A DNA stretch of 7,148 nucleotides from JAGLRQ01 sp965369805 (GTDB taxonomy: Bacteria > Auribacterota > UBA6266), in NCBI GenBank assembly GCA_965369805.1, contig CBDURG010000094.1, positions 1 through 7,148 of the forward strand, in the 5' to 3' direction. The notes under the pieces were generated by a model, which searched no databases, had not been told where the DNA came from, and worked only from the letters and a program-made list of their open reading frames with translations. Below, one piece after another: positions 1-6,782 of this stretch. The translations under genes were made by a program, and so were the position numbers. The number at the start of each line of letters is the position of its first letter. Position 1 is the first letter of the stretch.

Positions 1-1289
1 TAGATGTCTGGCGAATTCGCTTAAAGGAAGTTTCGCGCACAAAATCATTCTTAGTTAAACAATTGAGAATCGTCCTTCTGGCGTTTCGCGGGTTTGATGA
101 AGACAAATGTCTTTTGAGAGCGTCAGCTTTAACCTTTTATTCTTTACTTTCCATTGTTCCTGTAGTCGCAATGGCTTTTGGGATAGCCAAGGGTTTTGGG
201 TTTGAAAAGACCCTTGAGACACAACTGTTAGAAAAGTTTCAAGGCCAGGAGGAAGTGCTTACAAATGTCATAGACTTTGCGAACAAACTTCTTCAAAATA
301 CAAAGGGCGGTTTGATTGCTGGTATTGGAATTGCTTTCTTATTCTGGGCAGTTATAAAAGTATTGGGAAATATTGAAAAGTCATTTAATGATATTTGGGG
401 CATAAAACAGGCAAGGAGCTTTGGCCGTAAATTCACCGACTATCTTTCTATAATGCTCATCTGCCCGATTCTTGTTATTATGTCAAGCAGCGTTACAGTA
501 TTTATTGCAAGCCAGCTCGTCCTTATAACGCAAAAGATTACCCTCTTAGGAACAATTAGCCCCGTAATTTTTACCCTGCTGAAATTGTTGCCCTACTGTG
601 TTATCTGGATACTGTTTACCTTTATTTACATATTTATGCCTAACACCAAAGTTAATTTTAAAGCAGGTATTTTAGCAGGAATAATAGCAGGAACAATTTA
701 TCAAGTAGTCCAGTGGGGATATATTAATTTTCAGGTTGGCGTAGTCAAGTATAACGCTATTTACGGAAGTTTTGCCGCCCTTCCTCTTTTTCTGGTATGG
801 CTTCAGATAAGCTGGCTGGTTGTTCTCTTTGGAGCAGAGGTTTCCTTCGCCTATCAGAACGTAGATACATACGAGTTCGAACCGGATTGTTTGAACATAA
901 GTTACTCATTTAAAAAGTTGGTAACACTTCAAATCGTGCATTTATTGGTAAAGGATTTTTACAAAGATGACAAACCATTAACCGCCGCGCAAATCTCGCA
1001 TAATCTTGAGATACCTATTCGTTTGGTTCGCCAGATACTCTATGAACTAACCGAGTGTGGGATTGTTTCCGAGGTTAAAAGGCAAAAAGATAAGGCGGTT
1101 GCCTATCAACCTGCCCGTGCTACAGAAATGTTTACAGTGAAATATGTTATTGATGCCTTAGAGAACCGCGGAAGCAGAAAAATACCGGTTGCGCAATCAA
1201 AGGAATTAGATAAACTCTCCGAATGCTTAAAGTTGTTCAGCGATGCTGTTGAAAAATTACCGGCAAACACTGCCTTAAAAAATATATAA
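1..1289 (+). CDS. YihY/virulence factor BrkB family membrane protein with C-terminal winged helix, 5'-truncated by the window edge
   Basis: Integral inner-membrane protein of the YihY/BrkB family (often mis-named ribonuclease BN); its biochemical role is unsettled. About six hydrophobic stretches are visible, beginning with the family-typical RASALTFYSLLSIVPV segment (near nt 117-160), then near 305-365, 445-530, 575-640, 660-730 and 765-850, with the conserved FNDIWG block near 385. After the last membrane segment, nt ~900-1140 encode a soluble winged-helix-like domain (LTAAQISHNLEIPIRLVRQILYEL fold pattern), an arrangement seen in many non-enterobacterial members. The first in-frame initiator-like codon is TTG at 63, but the frame stays open to base 3. 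The codons upstream give DVWRIRLKEVSRTKSFLVKQ, which continues smoothly into the family N-terminus, and TTG 63 has no ribosome binding site. The true start therefore lies outside the window. Stop is TAA at 1287-1289. The next gene follows on the same strand after 168 bases, so an operon is uncertain. Confidence 0.9.
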   Translation, partial: DVWRIRLKEVSRTKSFLVKQLRIVLLAFRGFDEDKCLLRASALTFYSLLSIVPVVAMAFGIAKGFGFEKTLETQLLEKFQGQEEVLTNVIDFANKLLQNTKGGLIAGIGIAFLFWAVIKVLGNIEKSFNDIWGIKQARSFGRKFTDYLSIMLICPILVIMSSSVTVFIASQLVLITQKITLLGTISPVIFTLLKLLPYCVIWILFTFIYIFMPNTKVNFKAGILAGIIAGTIYQVVQWGYINFQVGVVKYNAIYGSFAALPLFLVWLQISWLVVLFGAEVSFAYQNVDTYEFEPDCLNISYSFKKLVTLQIVHLLVKDFYKDDKPLTAAQISHNLEIPIRLVRQILYELTECGIVSEVKRQKDKAVAYQPARATEMFTVKYVIDALENRGSRKIPVAQSKELDKLSECLKLFSDAVEKLPANTALKNI

Positions 1290-1457
1290 ACGTTAAAATA
1301 GAGACACGTCCCATTTAAATAACTTCTCAACAACAAGCTCAAACGTCTTCGCTTAATTTAAGAATTTCACATCAACAGTAAAAAACTATTAAAAATTTCG
1401 GACATTTGATATTGTATGATTTTATGAGCTGATAAATTTATTGGAGCCCGCGCGAAA

Positions 1458-3314
1458 ATGAGTGGAAAAGCGGATCAATTTCAAAAATCCATATACGAAG
1501 CTTTAAAACAATACTGGGGCTATACATCGTTTCGAGCTTTGCAGGAAGATGTGATTTTATCAATCCTGAAAGAAAAAGAGTCATTAACGGTTATGCCTAC
1601 GGGAGCAGGGAAGTCTTTGTGTTTTCAGCTTCCGGCTTTGTTAAAAGAAGGTATGGCTGTAGTTATTTCACCGCTGATATCATTAATGAAAGACCAGGTT
1701 GACGACCTTAAAGCAAAGGGGATTACAGCAAGCTGTCTAAATTCCAGCCTGACAACAAAAGAACAAATGACAGAAATTAGCCTGATTAGAAAAGGGAAAG
1801 TGAAAATTTTATATATTTCCCCGGAACGCCTTCAGCAAAAATCAACCATCAACCTTCTGACATTAGTTAAACCTTCTTTTTTTATTATTGATGAAGCCCA
1901 TTGTATCAGCCATTGGGGACACGATTTCAGAGAAGATTACCGCAAATTGAAGGTTATCAAGGAAAGATTCAAATCCTCTTGTGTTCATGCCTTCACAGCT
2001 ACGGCTACTTTAGCGGTACAACAGGATATTTTGGAACAGTTGCAGCTTAACAATCCTGGAATCCATATCAGGCACATAGATCGTCCAAACTTATCCTACA
2101 GAGTGATACCCCGTTCAAATTTAACAAAGCAGATAACAGATGTTTTAGAAAAACACCCTGACGAACCGGGGATTATCTATTGTCTTAGAAGGAAAGACGT
2201 CGAAAATATTTCAGAGAAACTGAATACGCTCGGGTTTAAGAATGTTCCATACCATGCCGGGCTCTCTGATAAGGCCAGGCACATGAACCAGGACAAATTC
2301 ATCCGTGAAGAAATTGATATAATTGTTGCCACCGTTGCGTTTGGCATGGGAATCGACCGCTCCAACATCCGGTTTATTATCCATGCCGCGATGCCGAAAA
2401 GTATCGAACATTATCATCAGGAAACCGGGCGTGCAGGGCGCGACGGGCTTAACTCACACTGCTACATGTTTTTTGGAGGCGGGGATTACCGGATTATGAG
2501 TTCCTTCATAGAAGCGTCATCTCAGGCAAAGGTTATGATGGATAAACTAAACATACTCTATAATTTTTGCTCCCGTCCTCAGTGCAGGCATAAATTCCTT
2601 GTAAACTATTTCGGACAGGACTATGACAAACCCTCCTGCCAGGCATGTGACTATTGTTTAAACGAGCTTGAAATGGTTGAAGAATCATTGGTTACAGCTC
2701 AAAAAATTATATCGTGTGTTGTAAGAGTCAGCCTGGGAAAAAGCTTCGGGTTTGGAGCATCTTGCGTAGCCGATGTTTTAAAGGGCAAAACAACCGATCA
2801 GGTTACCCGCATGAATCATCAGCTCTTATCTACTTTCGGCATAATGGCTGAGTCATCAATTACTTTTATCAGGTATATGATAGAACAGTTGGTGGGCCAG
2901 GGTTTTTTGCAAAGAGATGAAGAATTTTCAACACTATCCCTGACATCATCGGGAAAACAGGTTCTGAAGGGAGAAATGATTCCTGTTTTGACAAAACCGC
3001 TGGTAGCCGCGAAGAAAAAACAAGTCGCGGTAAAGCGAAAACAGAGAAGAGAAAAAGATTGGGAAGGAGTAAACAAGGAATTGTTCCGGTTATTACGTGA
3101 GAAAAGGTCGGAAATGGCTCATGACGAAGGAGTCCCCGCGTACATCATTTTTGGAGATAAATCGCTAAGAGATATGGCTCTTATAAAACCGGTAACAAAA
3201 GAGGCTTTCGCGAAAGTTTTCGGTGTAGGAGAGAAAAAATTAGAATCCTACGCCGGCGAATTTATAGAAATTATCAGAAAATATATTGCGAATAATCAGG
3301 TGACTGCAGGCTAG
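1458..3314 (+). CDS. recQ: ATP-dependent DNA helicase RecQ
   Basis: Superfamily 2 3'-5' DNA helicase acting in recombination, fork repair and unwinding of joint molecules in the cytoplasm. The 618-residue length is close to E. coli RecQ. Visible motifs, in order: motif 0 YTSFRALQ (22-29), Walker A PTGAGKS (47-53), motif Ia SPLISLMKDQ (71-80), DEAH (145-148) followed by the RecQ aromatic-rich loop CISHWGHDFR, motif III FTATAT (179-184), motif IV GIIYC (238-242), motif V FGMGID (295-300) and motif VI QETGRAGRDG (321-330). A RecQ-type zinc site has cysteines 376, 394, 397 and 400. A winged-helix RQC domain follows (~405-510), then a basic linker and an HRDC domain (~538-612, FGDKSLRDMA...FAKVFGVGEKKLESYG-like pattern). 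All catalytic motifs look intact. ATG 1458 is the only reasonable start because TGA at 1425 closes the frame upstream. The nearest Shine-Dalgarno-like GGAG (1443-1446) is 11 bases away, which is long. A TATGAT at 1415-1420 could be a -10 box but has no clear -35. Confidence 0.97.
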   Translation: MSGKADQFQKSIYEALKQYWGYTSFRALQEDVILSILKEKESLTVMPTGAGKSLCFQLPALLKEGMAVVISPLISLMKDQVDDLKAKGITASCLNSSLTTKEQMTEISLIRKGKVKILYISPERLQQKSTINLLTLVKPSFFIIDEAHCISHWGHDFREDYRKLKVIKERFKSSCVHAFTATATLAVQQDILEQLQLNNPGIHIRHIDRPNLSYRVIPRSNLTKQITDVLEKHPDEPGIIYCLRRKDVENISEKLNTLGFKNVPYHAGLSDKARHMNQDKFIREEIDIIVATVAFGMGIDRSNIRFIIHAAMPKSIEHYHQETGRAGRDGLNSHCYMFFGGGDYRIMSSFIEASSQAKVMMDKLNILYNFCSRPQCRHKFLVNYFGQDYDKPSCQACDYCLNELEMVEESLVTAQKIISCVVRVSLGKSFGFGASCVADVLKGKTTDQVTRMNHQLLSTFGIMAESSITFIRYMIEQLVGQGFLQRDEEFSTLSLTSSGKQVLKGEMIPVLTKPLVAAKKKQVAVKRKQRREKDWEGVNKELFRLLREKRSEMAHDEGVPAYIIFGDKSLRDMALIKPVTKEAFAKVFGVGEKKLESYAGEFIEIIRKYIANNQVTAG

Positions 3315-3333
3315 CCCATACAAATTTGTCCCG

Positions 3334-3675
3334 TTAAAACACTTTCTTTTTTAATTCATCCTTTCCTAACCATTCATGTGCGGGAATGGCTTTTATCGTA
3401 ACGTTATCAATCTTATACATATTTTGGCCATCCGTGGTTATAATTCGTTCATTAAATGAATGCTTGAATACGGGCACACTAAAAACACAATATGCGTTTT
3501 CGAGATAATCCATAAACTCGTAAAGCGAATTTTTTCCTACTTTTTTCACCTGGGATTTTGAACTTGTTATAAATCTTAAACATACTCGTTGAAGACGAGG
3601 CATTTTGTATGCAAAACTTAATGAGCTCTCTAACTGCATGTAAATTTGTGATGTTATGACGTTCTATAAGGAAGT
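3334..3675 (-). pseudogene. Remnant of a DUF4143-type AAA ATPase (ATP-binding protein), frameshifted and internally deleted
   Basis: A minus-strand relic that no single reading frame explains. One frame (about 3675 down to 3560) reads IERHNITNLHAVRELIKF..., matching the family stretch before the DUF4143 domain, where 'ERHNIRN..LLKELI' is typical. A second frame (about 3555 down to 3334) reads GKNSLYEFMDYLENAYCVF and SVPVFKHS, which is the characteristic DUF4143 core. The two join if one base is lost or gained in the A-rich stretch around 3541-3560. Right after HSFNE the frame jumps to TTDGQNMYKIDNVTIKAIPAHEWL, which resembles the extreme C-terminal end of these proteins ('...IDG..IKVIPAWKWLL'), so roughly 100 residues or more between them appear deleted. 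The N-terminal Walker A/B ATPase half is absent. Intact relatives are AAA ATPases often found in variable genome regions, with poorly known function. A 101-residue open frame (3334-3639) exists here but should not be annotated as an intact protein. The family match is from memory of conserved patterns. Confidence 0.75.
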
Positions 3676-3712
3676 TATTTCGATTGTTGGAATCTGAAGA
3701 TGGTGGATTGTA

Positions 3713-3740
3713 TTGCTAATGGATAATTATCTGCTACAAT
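3713..3740 (+). promoter_or_regulatory. Candidate sigma70-type promoter for the PEP-CTERM protease operon
   Basis: TTGCTA (3713-3718, 4 of 6 to TTGACA) and TACAAT (3735-3740, 5 of 6 to TATAAT) are separated by 16 bases. They lie 58 bases upstream of the ATG at 3799 in non-coding DNA beyond the ATPase relic. This is a sequence-pattern call only, and other weak boxes occur in this AT-rich stretch. Confidence 0.4.
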
Positions 3741-3787
3741 AAACACAATACTATCTGATCTATACCCGCGCTTTTTAATAATTTAGA

Positions 3788-3794
3788 GAAAGGG
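3788..3794 (+). promoter_or_regulatory. Ribosome binding site for the first PEP-CTERM protease
   Basis: GAAAGGG-type purine run ending 4 bases before ATG 3799. It is the only good Shine-Dalgarno-like element near the start, and the ATG opens directly into a signal peptide, so it supports this start. Confidence 0.5.
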
Positions 3795-3798
3795 CTAT

Positions 3799-4725
3799 AT
3801 GAGTTTACCTAAGTGGACAGCGGTGTTTCTATTATTTTTGGTGGTTAGTTTTTCTGCAAACGTCTGCGCTCTGCAAATTGACGGTTATGACCCGGCTCGC
3901 CATAACCGCTTTGTTCCCGGCACATACGCCGGTAATCCTGTAAATAATCCTGATTTCTTTGCTTCGCAGTATGACTGGTCGGGTGTGGGATGGGAAACAG
4001 GGGCGCCAAGTCGGAGCGTTGCTATGATTTCGCCATTGCACTTTGTAGGAGCTAATCACTGGCAGATTCCGGTTGGTAACAGTGTTACTTTTTATAATAC
4101 GGACGGGCACTTGAAGTCTTATATAGTTGATAAATATACGAATCTTCACTATGAAAAACGAGGCATAACTTATACTTCCGATCTGATAATGGGTTGGCTC
4201 AGTGAAGAAATTTCAGAATACGACAAAATAAGCCACTATCCTGTCCCGCAAAAGATAAATAATGACCCTGACTTTATAGCACAGCAGGAGGCTGGCTACG
4301 GCCCGGGGCCTAATAATAACATTGATGTTTATTGGTTTGAAAATCGACAAATTTTATTATATGGACAAGGGGCGCAAGCAGGCGTAAATACTTATTGGGA
4401 CGTACTTCCCTATGGAGGCGGGGTATATTGGAATCAATATGTGCCCTCTACAAACGTTGAATATCAAGACAGGGCACTTGGTGTTGGCGGGGACTCCGGA
4501 AGCCCAACTTTTATGGCTTGGGATAATCAGCTAACCGTTATAGGTACGCATTTCACAACCGGAGGTGATATGTTTATACCATGCTATATTGATGAAATGA
4601 ACACCGTCATGGCATCCAGCGGTTATTCAGTTGACACTATTATGGTTCCCGAACCCTCAACTCTAATCCTTCTCGGTGTGGGACTGGTTGGTGTTTTTGG
4701 ATTGAGAAAAAGGTTGAAAAAATAA
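3799..4725 (+). CDS. Secreted trypsin-like (S1-type) serine protease with PEP-CTERM sorting signal, paralog 1
   Basis: Predicted exported protease, 308 residues, likely anchored at the cell surface or in the exopolysaccharide layer after exosortase processing. Residues 1-24 form a signal peptide (short basic N-region, hydrophobic core, probable cleavage after VCA). The body shows chymotrypsin-fold landmarks: ISPLHFVGANHW with His87 in the place of the classical TAAHC histidine, Asp128 in SDLIMGWL (place of DIALLKL) and Ser233 in GGDSGSP, followed by the strand LTVIGTHF. The His-Asp and Asp-Ser spacings (41 and 105) are close to those of trypsin (45 and 93). Residues 283-308 are a PEP-CTERM tail: VPEPSTL, a hydrophobic helix, then RKRLKK. 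The next gene is a close paralog 22 bases downstream, so the two are probably co-transcribed. Substrate is unknown. Activity is inferred from motifs; a non-catalytic role cannot be excluded. Confidence 0.85.
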   Translation: MSLPKWTAVFLLFLVVSFSANVCALQIDGYDPARHNRFVPGTYAGNPVNNPDFFASQYDWSGVGWETGAPSRSVAMISPLHFVGANHWQIPVGNSVTFYNTDGHLKSYIVDKYTNLHYEKRGITYTSDLIMGWLSEEISEYDKISHYPVPQKINNDPDFIAQQEAGYGPGPNNNIDVYWFENRQILLYGQGAQAGVNTYWDVLPYGGGVYWNQYVPSTNVEYQDRALGVGGDSGSPTFMAWDNQLTVIGTHFTTGGDMFIPCYIDEMNTVMASSGYSVDTIMVPEPSTLILLGVGLVGVFGLRKRLKK

Positions 4726-4737
4726 AAAGTTGATTAC

Positions 4738-4740
4738 AGG
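4738..4740 (+). promoter_or_regulatory. Shine-Dalgarno AGG that decides the start of the second protease
   Basis: AGG with 7 bases to ATG 4748. The alternative in-frame TTG at 4730 lies only 4 bases after the previous stop, has no comparable purine run, and would add six polar residues before the signal peptide. ATG 4748 gives a standard signal peptide and is preferred. Confidence 0.5.
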
Positions 4741-4747
4741 TAGAAAG

Positions 4748-6313
4748 ATGAATATTTACAAAAATATATTAATATCCTTGGTTATATTTTCCGGGGTGTT
4801 TGCAGTTGGTTTTCAGGCTGAGGCCTTAATAGTAAACGGCTACGATCCGGCTGTTCATGACCGCTTTATACCGGGCACCTATTCCAGTAATCCTGTTTCA
4901 AATCCTAATTTCTTTGCGGCAAGCTATGACTGGTCGGGTGTGGGATGGGAAACATGGGCGCCAAGCCGCAGTGTTGCTATGATTTCGCCATTGCATTTTG
5001 TTGGAGCTAATCATTGGAGGATTCCTGTAGGAAATAGCGTTACCTTTTATAATCAGTTAGGTGATCTTAAGTCATATACGGTTGAAGGATATTCAACCTT
5101 TGATGAGGAGTGGACCAATGATGAGGGAGAGAGCTGGATTAACACTCCCGACCTTACGGTTGGGCGGCTTTCAGGCGTTATTTCTGAAATGGATAAAATA
5201 TCACACTATAAAGTATTAGATGCCAGTGATTATTCTACCGAGTGGTGTGATGCCCGTTGGTATGAAGGCAAAGAAGTATATGCTTATGGCACTTCGGCTA
5301 GGGCAGGTACTAATGTAATAGACTTTCTTCAAAATGTCTGTACCAGTATGGCAGGGCCGCTTAAGCCCATTAATTTAACAACAACTGCTGTTTATGATAC
5401 GCATGCTACAGGTGACTATTATGGTGAGGCCGGAGGTCAGGGCGGAGACTCCGGAAGCCCCAGTTTTATTCCTTATAACGGCGAGCTTACTTTAATGGGG
5501 ACGCATTTCGCGATAAGCGGCGATACCAGCGGCACCTGGAGGACTTATGATTCTGCTATTCCCGGTTATTTAGATAATATAGACGCGGCTATGATTTCGT
5601 ATGGTTATAAAGTTGAGCGAATATATATCGATATTTTTCCATCTAAATTGGAAAATAAAGATTTTGATATGTTATGGTCAGGGTTTTTTAGGAATGAGGA
5701 ACTGCCTAAATGGGATGTTCAGAGTCAAGTAGACGGACCTATGTTTACCTATACATGTCACAGCACAGAATATGTTAAATCGGGCGAAAGATCTATTTAT
5801 TATATGGAGAATATTGATCCGGTTGAAGGCGCTTATGGCCATGATGAGTATGTTTATCAAACCGTAGAGGGCGCCAAGGTAGGGCAGGAGTACGCGTTTT
5901 CATTTTGGTATTTAAACGCGATTGGAATTGCCCCAGAAATGCTTATTGATACAGCTCAGCTAAAGATAATGGCCGGAATTGATCCTACTGGCGGCACTAA
6001 CCCTGACTCCGCAAATATTATTTGGGAGATATTCTTGTTAAATCCGGATGATTTTAACACAAGCTGGCATCGAATGATGGTCTCAACCACGGCCATTGAT
6101 TCAGCCATGACCTTTTTTATAGGTAGAGAATTATTCACCAATATCAGTGCGGCTGATGCAGCTGCCGGCAAATATTGGGTAGCTACTACCTACTTTGATA
6201 ACTCAGAAATATACTGCATTCCTGAGCCCTCAACACTTATTCTTTTCGGTCTTTCCTTAGTTTGTCTTTTAGGTTGGCGCAAGCAGATAAATAGGCAAAG
6301 AAACAAAAATTAA
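4748..6313 (+). CDS. Secreted trypsin-like serine protease with extra C-terminal beta-sandwich-type domain and PEP-CTERM signal, paralog 2
   Basis: Predicted exported protease, 521 residues from ATG 4748 (527 if the weaker TTG at 4730 is used). Residues 1-26 are a signal peptide ending in AEA. The protease region is strongly similar to the preceding gene: ISPLHFVGANHW with His89, Asp135 in PDLTVGRL, Ser235 in GGDSGSP and the following LTLMGTHF strand. Spacings 46 and 100 fit the S1 fold. Unlike paralog 1, residues ~302-488 form an added domain that begins ENKDFDMLWSGFF and contains SGERSIYY, YQTVEGAKVGQEYAFSFWY, a WHRMMVSTTA strand and YFDNSEIY just before the anchor. This order resembles carbohydrate-binding or lectin-like jelly-roll domains (CBM4/9-like), so binding of polysaccharide is a reasonable inference but unproven. 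Residues 491-521 are the PEP-CTERM tail (IPEPSTL, hydrophobic helix, WRKQINRQR). The stop codon overlaps the start of a 13-base tandem repeat. Confidence 0.85.
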   Translation: MNIYKNILISLVIFSGVFAVGFQAEALIVNGYDPAVHDRFIPGTYSSNPVSNPNFFAASYDWSGVGWETWAPSRSVAMISPLHFVGANHWRIPVGNSVTFYNQLGDLKSYTVEGYSTFDEEWTNDEGESWINTPDLTVGRLSGVISEMDKISHYKVLDASDYSTEWCDARWYEGKEVYAYGTSARAGTNVIDFLQNVCTSMAGPLKPINLTTTAVYDTHATGDYYGEAGGQGGDSGSPSFIPYNGELTLMGTHFAISGDTSGTWRTYDSAIPGYLDNIDAAMISYGYKVERIYIDIFPSKLENKDFDMLWSGFFRNEELPKWDVQSQVDGPMFTYTCHSTEYVKSGERSIYYMENIDPVEGAYGHDEYVYQTVEGAKVGQEYAFSFWYLNAIGIAPEMLIDTAQLKIMAGIDPTGGTNPDSANIIWEIFLLNPDDFNTSWHRMMVSTTAIDSAMTFFIGRELFTNISAADAAAGKYWVATTYFDNSEIYCIPEPSTLILFGLSLVCLLGWRKQINRQRNKN

Positions 6314-6337
6314 ACTACGGGGGAAAACTACGGGGGA
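6312..6337 (+). repeat. Perfect 13-base tandem duplication at the 3' end of the second protease gene
   Basis: AAACTACGGGGGA occurs twice head to tail (6312-6324 and 6325-6337). The first copy begins with the last two bases of the TAA stop codon, so the duplication does not change the protein. It looks like a recent slippage or insertion scar. Confidence 0.9.
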
Positions 6338-6380
6338 CAGAACACTTAATTATCCTTAGCAAGGAAATAGGGACAAACAC
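6334..6380 (+). repeat. Two GGGACA-type intergenic tags flanking a small hairpin
   Basis: GGGACAGAACAC (6334-6345) and GGGACAAACAC (6370-6380) are near-identical direct copies about 36 bases apart. Between them lies a short inverted repeat, TCCTT-AGC-AAGGA (6353-6365). Similar words occur on the opposite strand after the YihY gene (GGGACGTGTCTC, 1301-1312) and after recQ (GGGACAAA, 3325-3332). Such tags are familiar around REP-associated/IS200-like transposase remnants in several phyla; the link here is inference, and no transposase of that type is present in the window. Confidence 0.4.
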
Positions 6381-6382
6381 CA

Positions 6383-6560
6383 CTAGTGTCCGGTTGAGAG
6401 GTTATTAAATTGTTGTAACCTGTTGTTTCTTATTGAGTTATTACAAGAAATAACTGTCATCTATTAAATTTCTCGACGGCAAATACCTGTCTCTCTGATT
6501 AAGACCCTGATGTGTTTTTTTAATATTGCAGTCGTAGTATATCCCTCCCTGAGCATGTAC
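6383..6560 (-). mobile_element. Possible 3' end of an IS481/IS3-like element (degraded remnant)
   Basis: On + the sequence CTAG (6383-6386) is followed by TGTCCGGTTGAG. Read on the minus strand, an element would end ...CAACCGGACA next to CTAG. IS481-type elements have TGT...ACA ends and are known to insert at CTAG-containing sites. About 54 bases inside, a minus-strand frame ending with TAA at 6441-6443 reads IYYDCNIKKTHQGLNQRDRY, weakly like the 'YYN..R.HQG....TP' C-terminus of DDE integrase-type transposases. The rest of the transposase and the other end are not visible, so this is tentative. Confidence 0.3.
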
Positions 6561-6594
6561 AACAGCGACTATTTTTGACAGGAGGTAGGATAGC

Positions 6595-6636
6595 GTTGGC
6601 CATTAGATTTGATATAGTAAATTAAGGTTGGCCAAC
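6595..6636. repeat. GTTGGCCA/TGGCCAAC inverted pair
   Basis: GTTGGCCA at 6595-6602 pairs with TGGCCAAC at 6629-6636 across 26 bases. The right copy is itself part of the 10-base palindrome GTTGGCCAAC (6627-6636). It could be a hairpin or a two-site protein-binding arrangement; no function is assigned. Confidence 0.4.
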
Positions 6637-6782
6637 TTATTCTCCACAACTCAAGGAAGAAGTTCAGGCCGAAATAAACCCACGATCGGTGTAATCTTCA
6701 TGTTTTCGATTAAGTAAACGAATTAGAGATTATTGGAATCTGTTGGATTTCTCAACGCGGGTTCTCATACTACTCTACTCCA

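Noticed and set aside
1106..1342. Minus-strand open frame opposite the end of the YihY gene.
   Set aside because: It is a shadow of a well-supported coding frame, with no family-like pattern and no start signals.
3320..3352. Intrinsic terminator for recQ at the ACAAATTTGT palindrome followed by a T-rich run.
   Set aside because: The palindrome has no usable loop, the stem is all A/T apart from the ends, and the T run is about 14 bases away.
3334..3639. A 101-residue minus-strand open frame as an intact small protein.
   Set aside because: Its sequence splits into the middle and the extreme end of a much larger ATPase family, and the family's upstream segment continues in another frame, so it is better read as part of a pseudogene.
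3682..6742. GATTGTTGGAATCTG at 3682-3696 and GATTATTGGAATCTG at 6728-6742 (14 of 15 identical).
   Set aside because: Flanking bases diverge at once and no other copy is seen, so it is too short to call a repeat.
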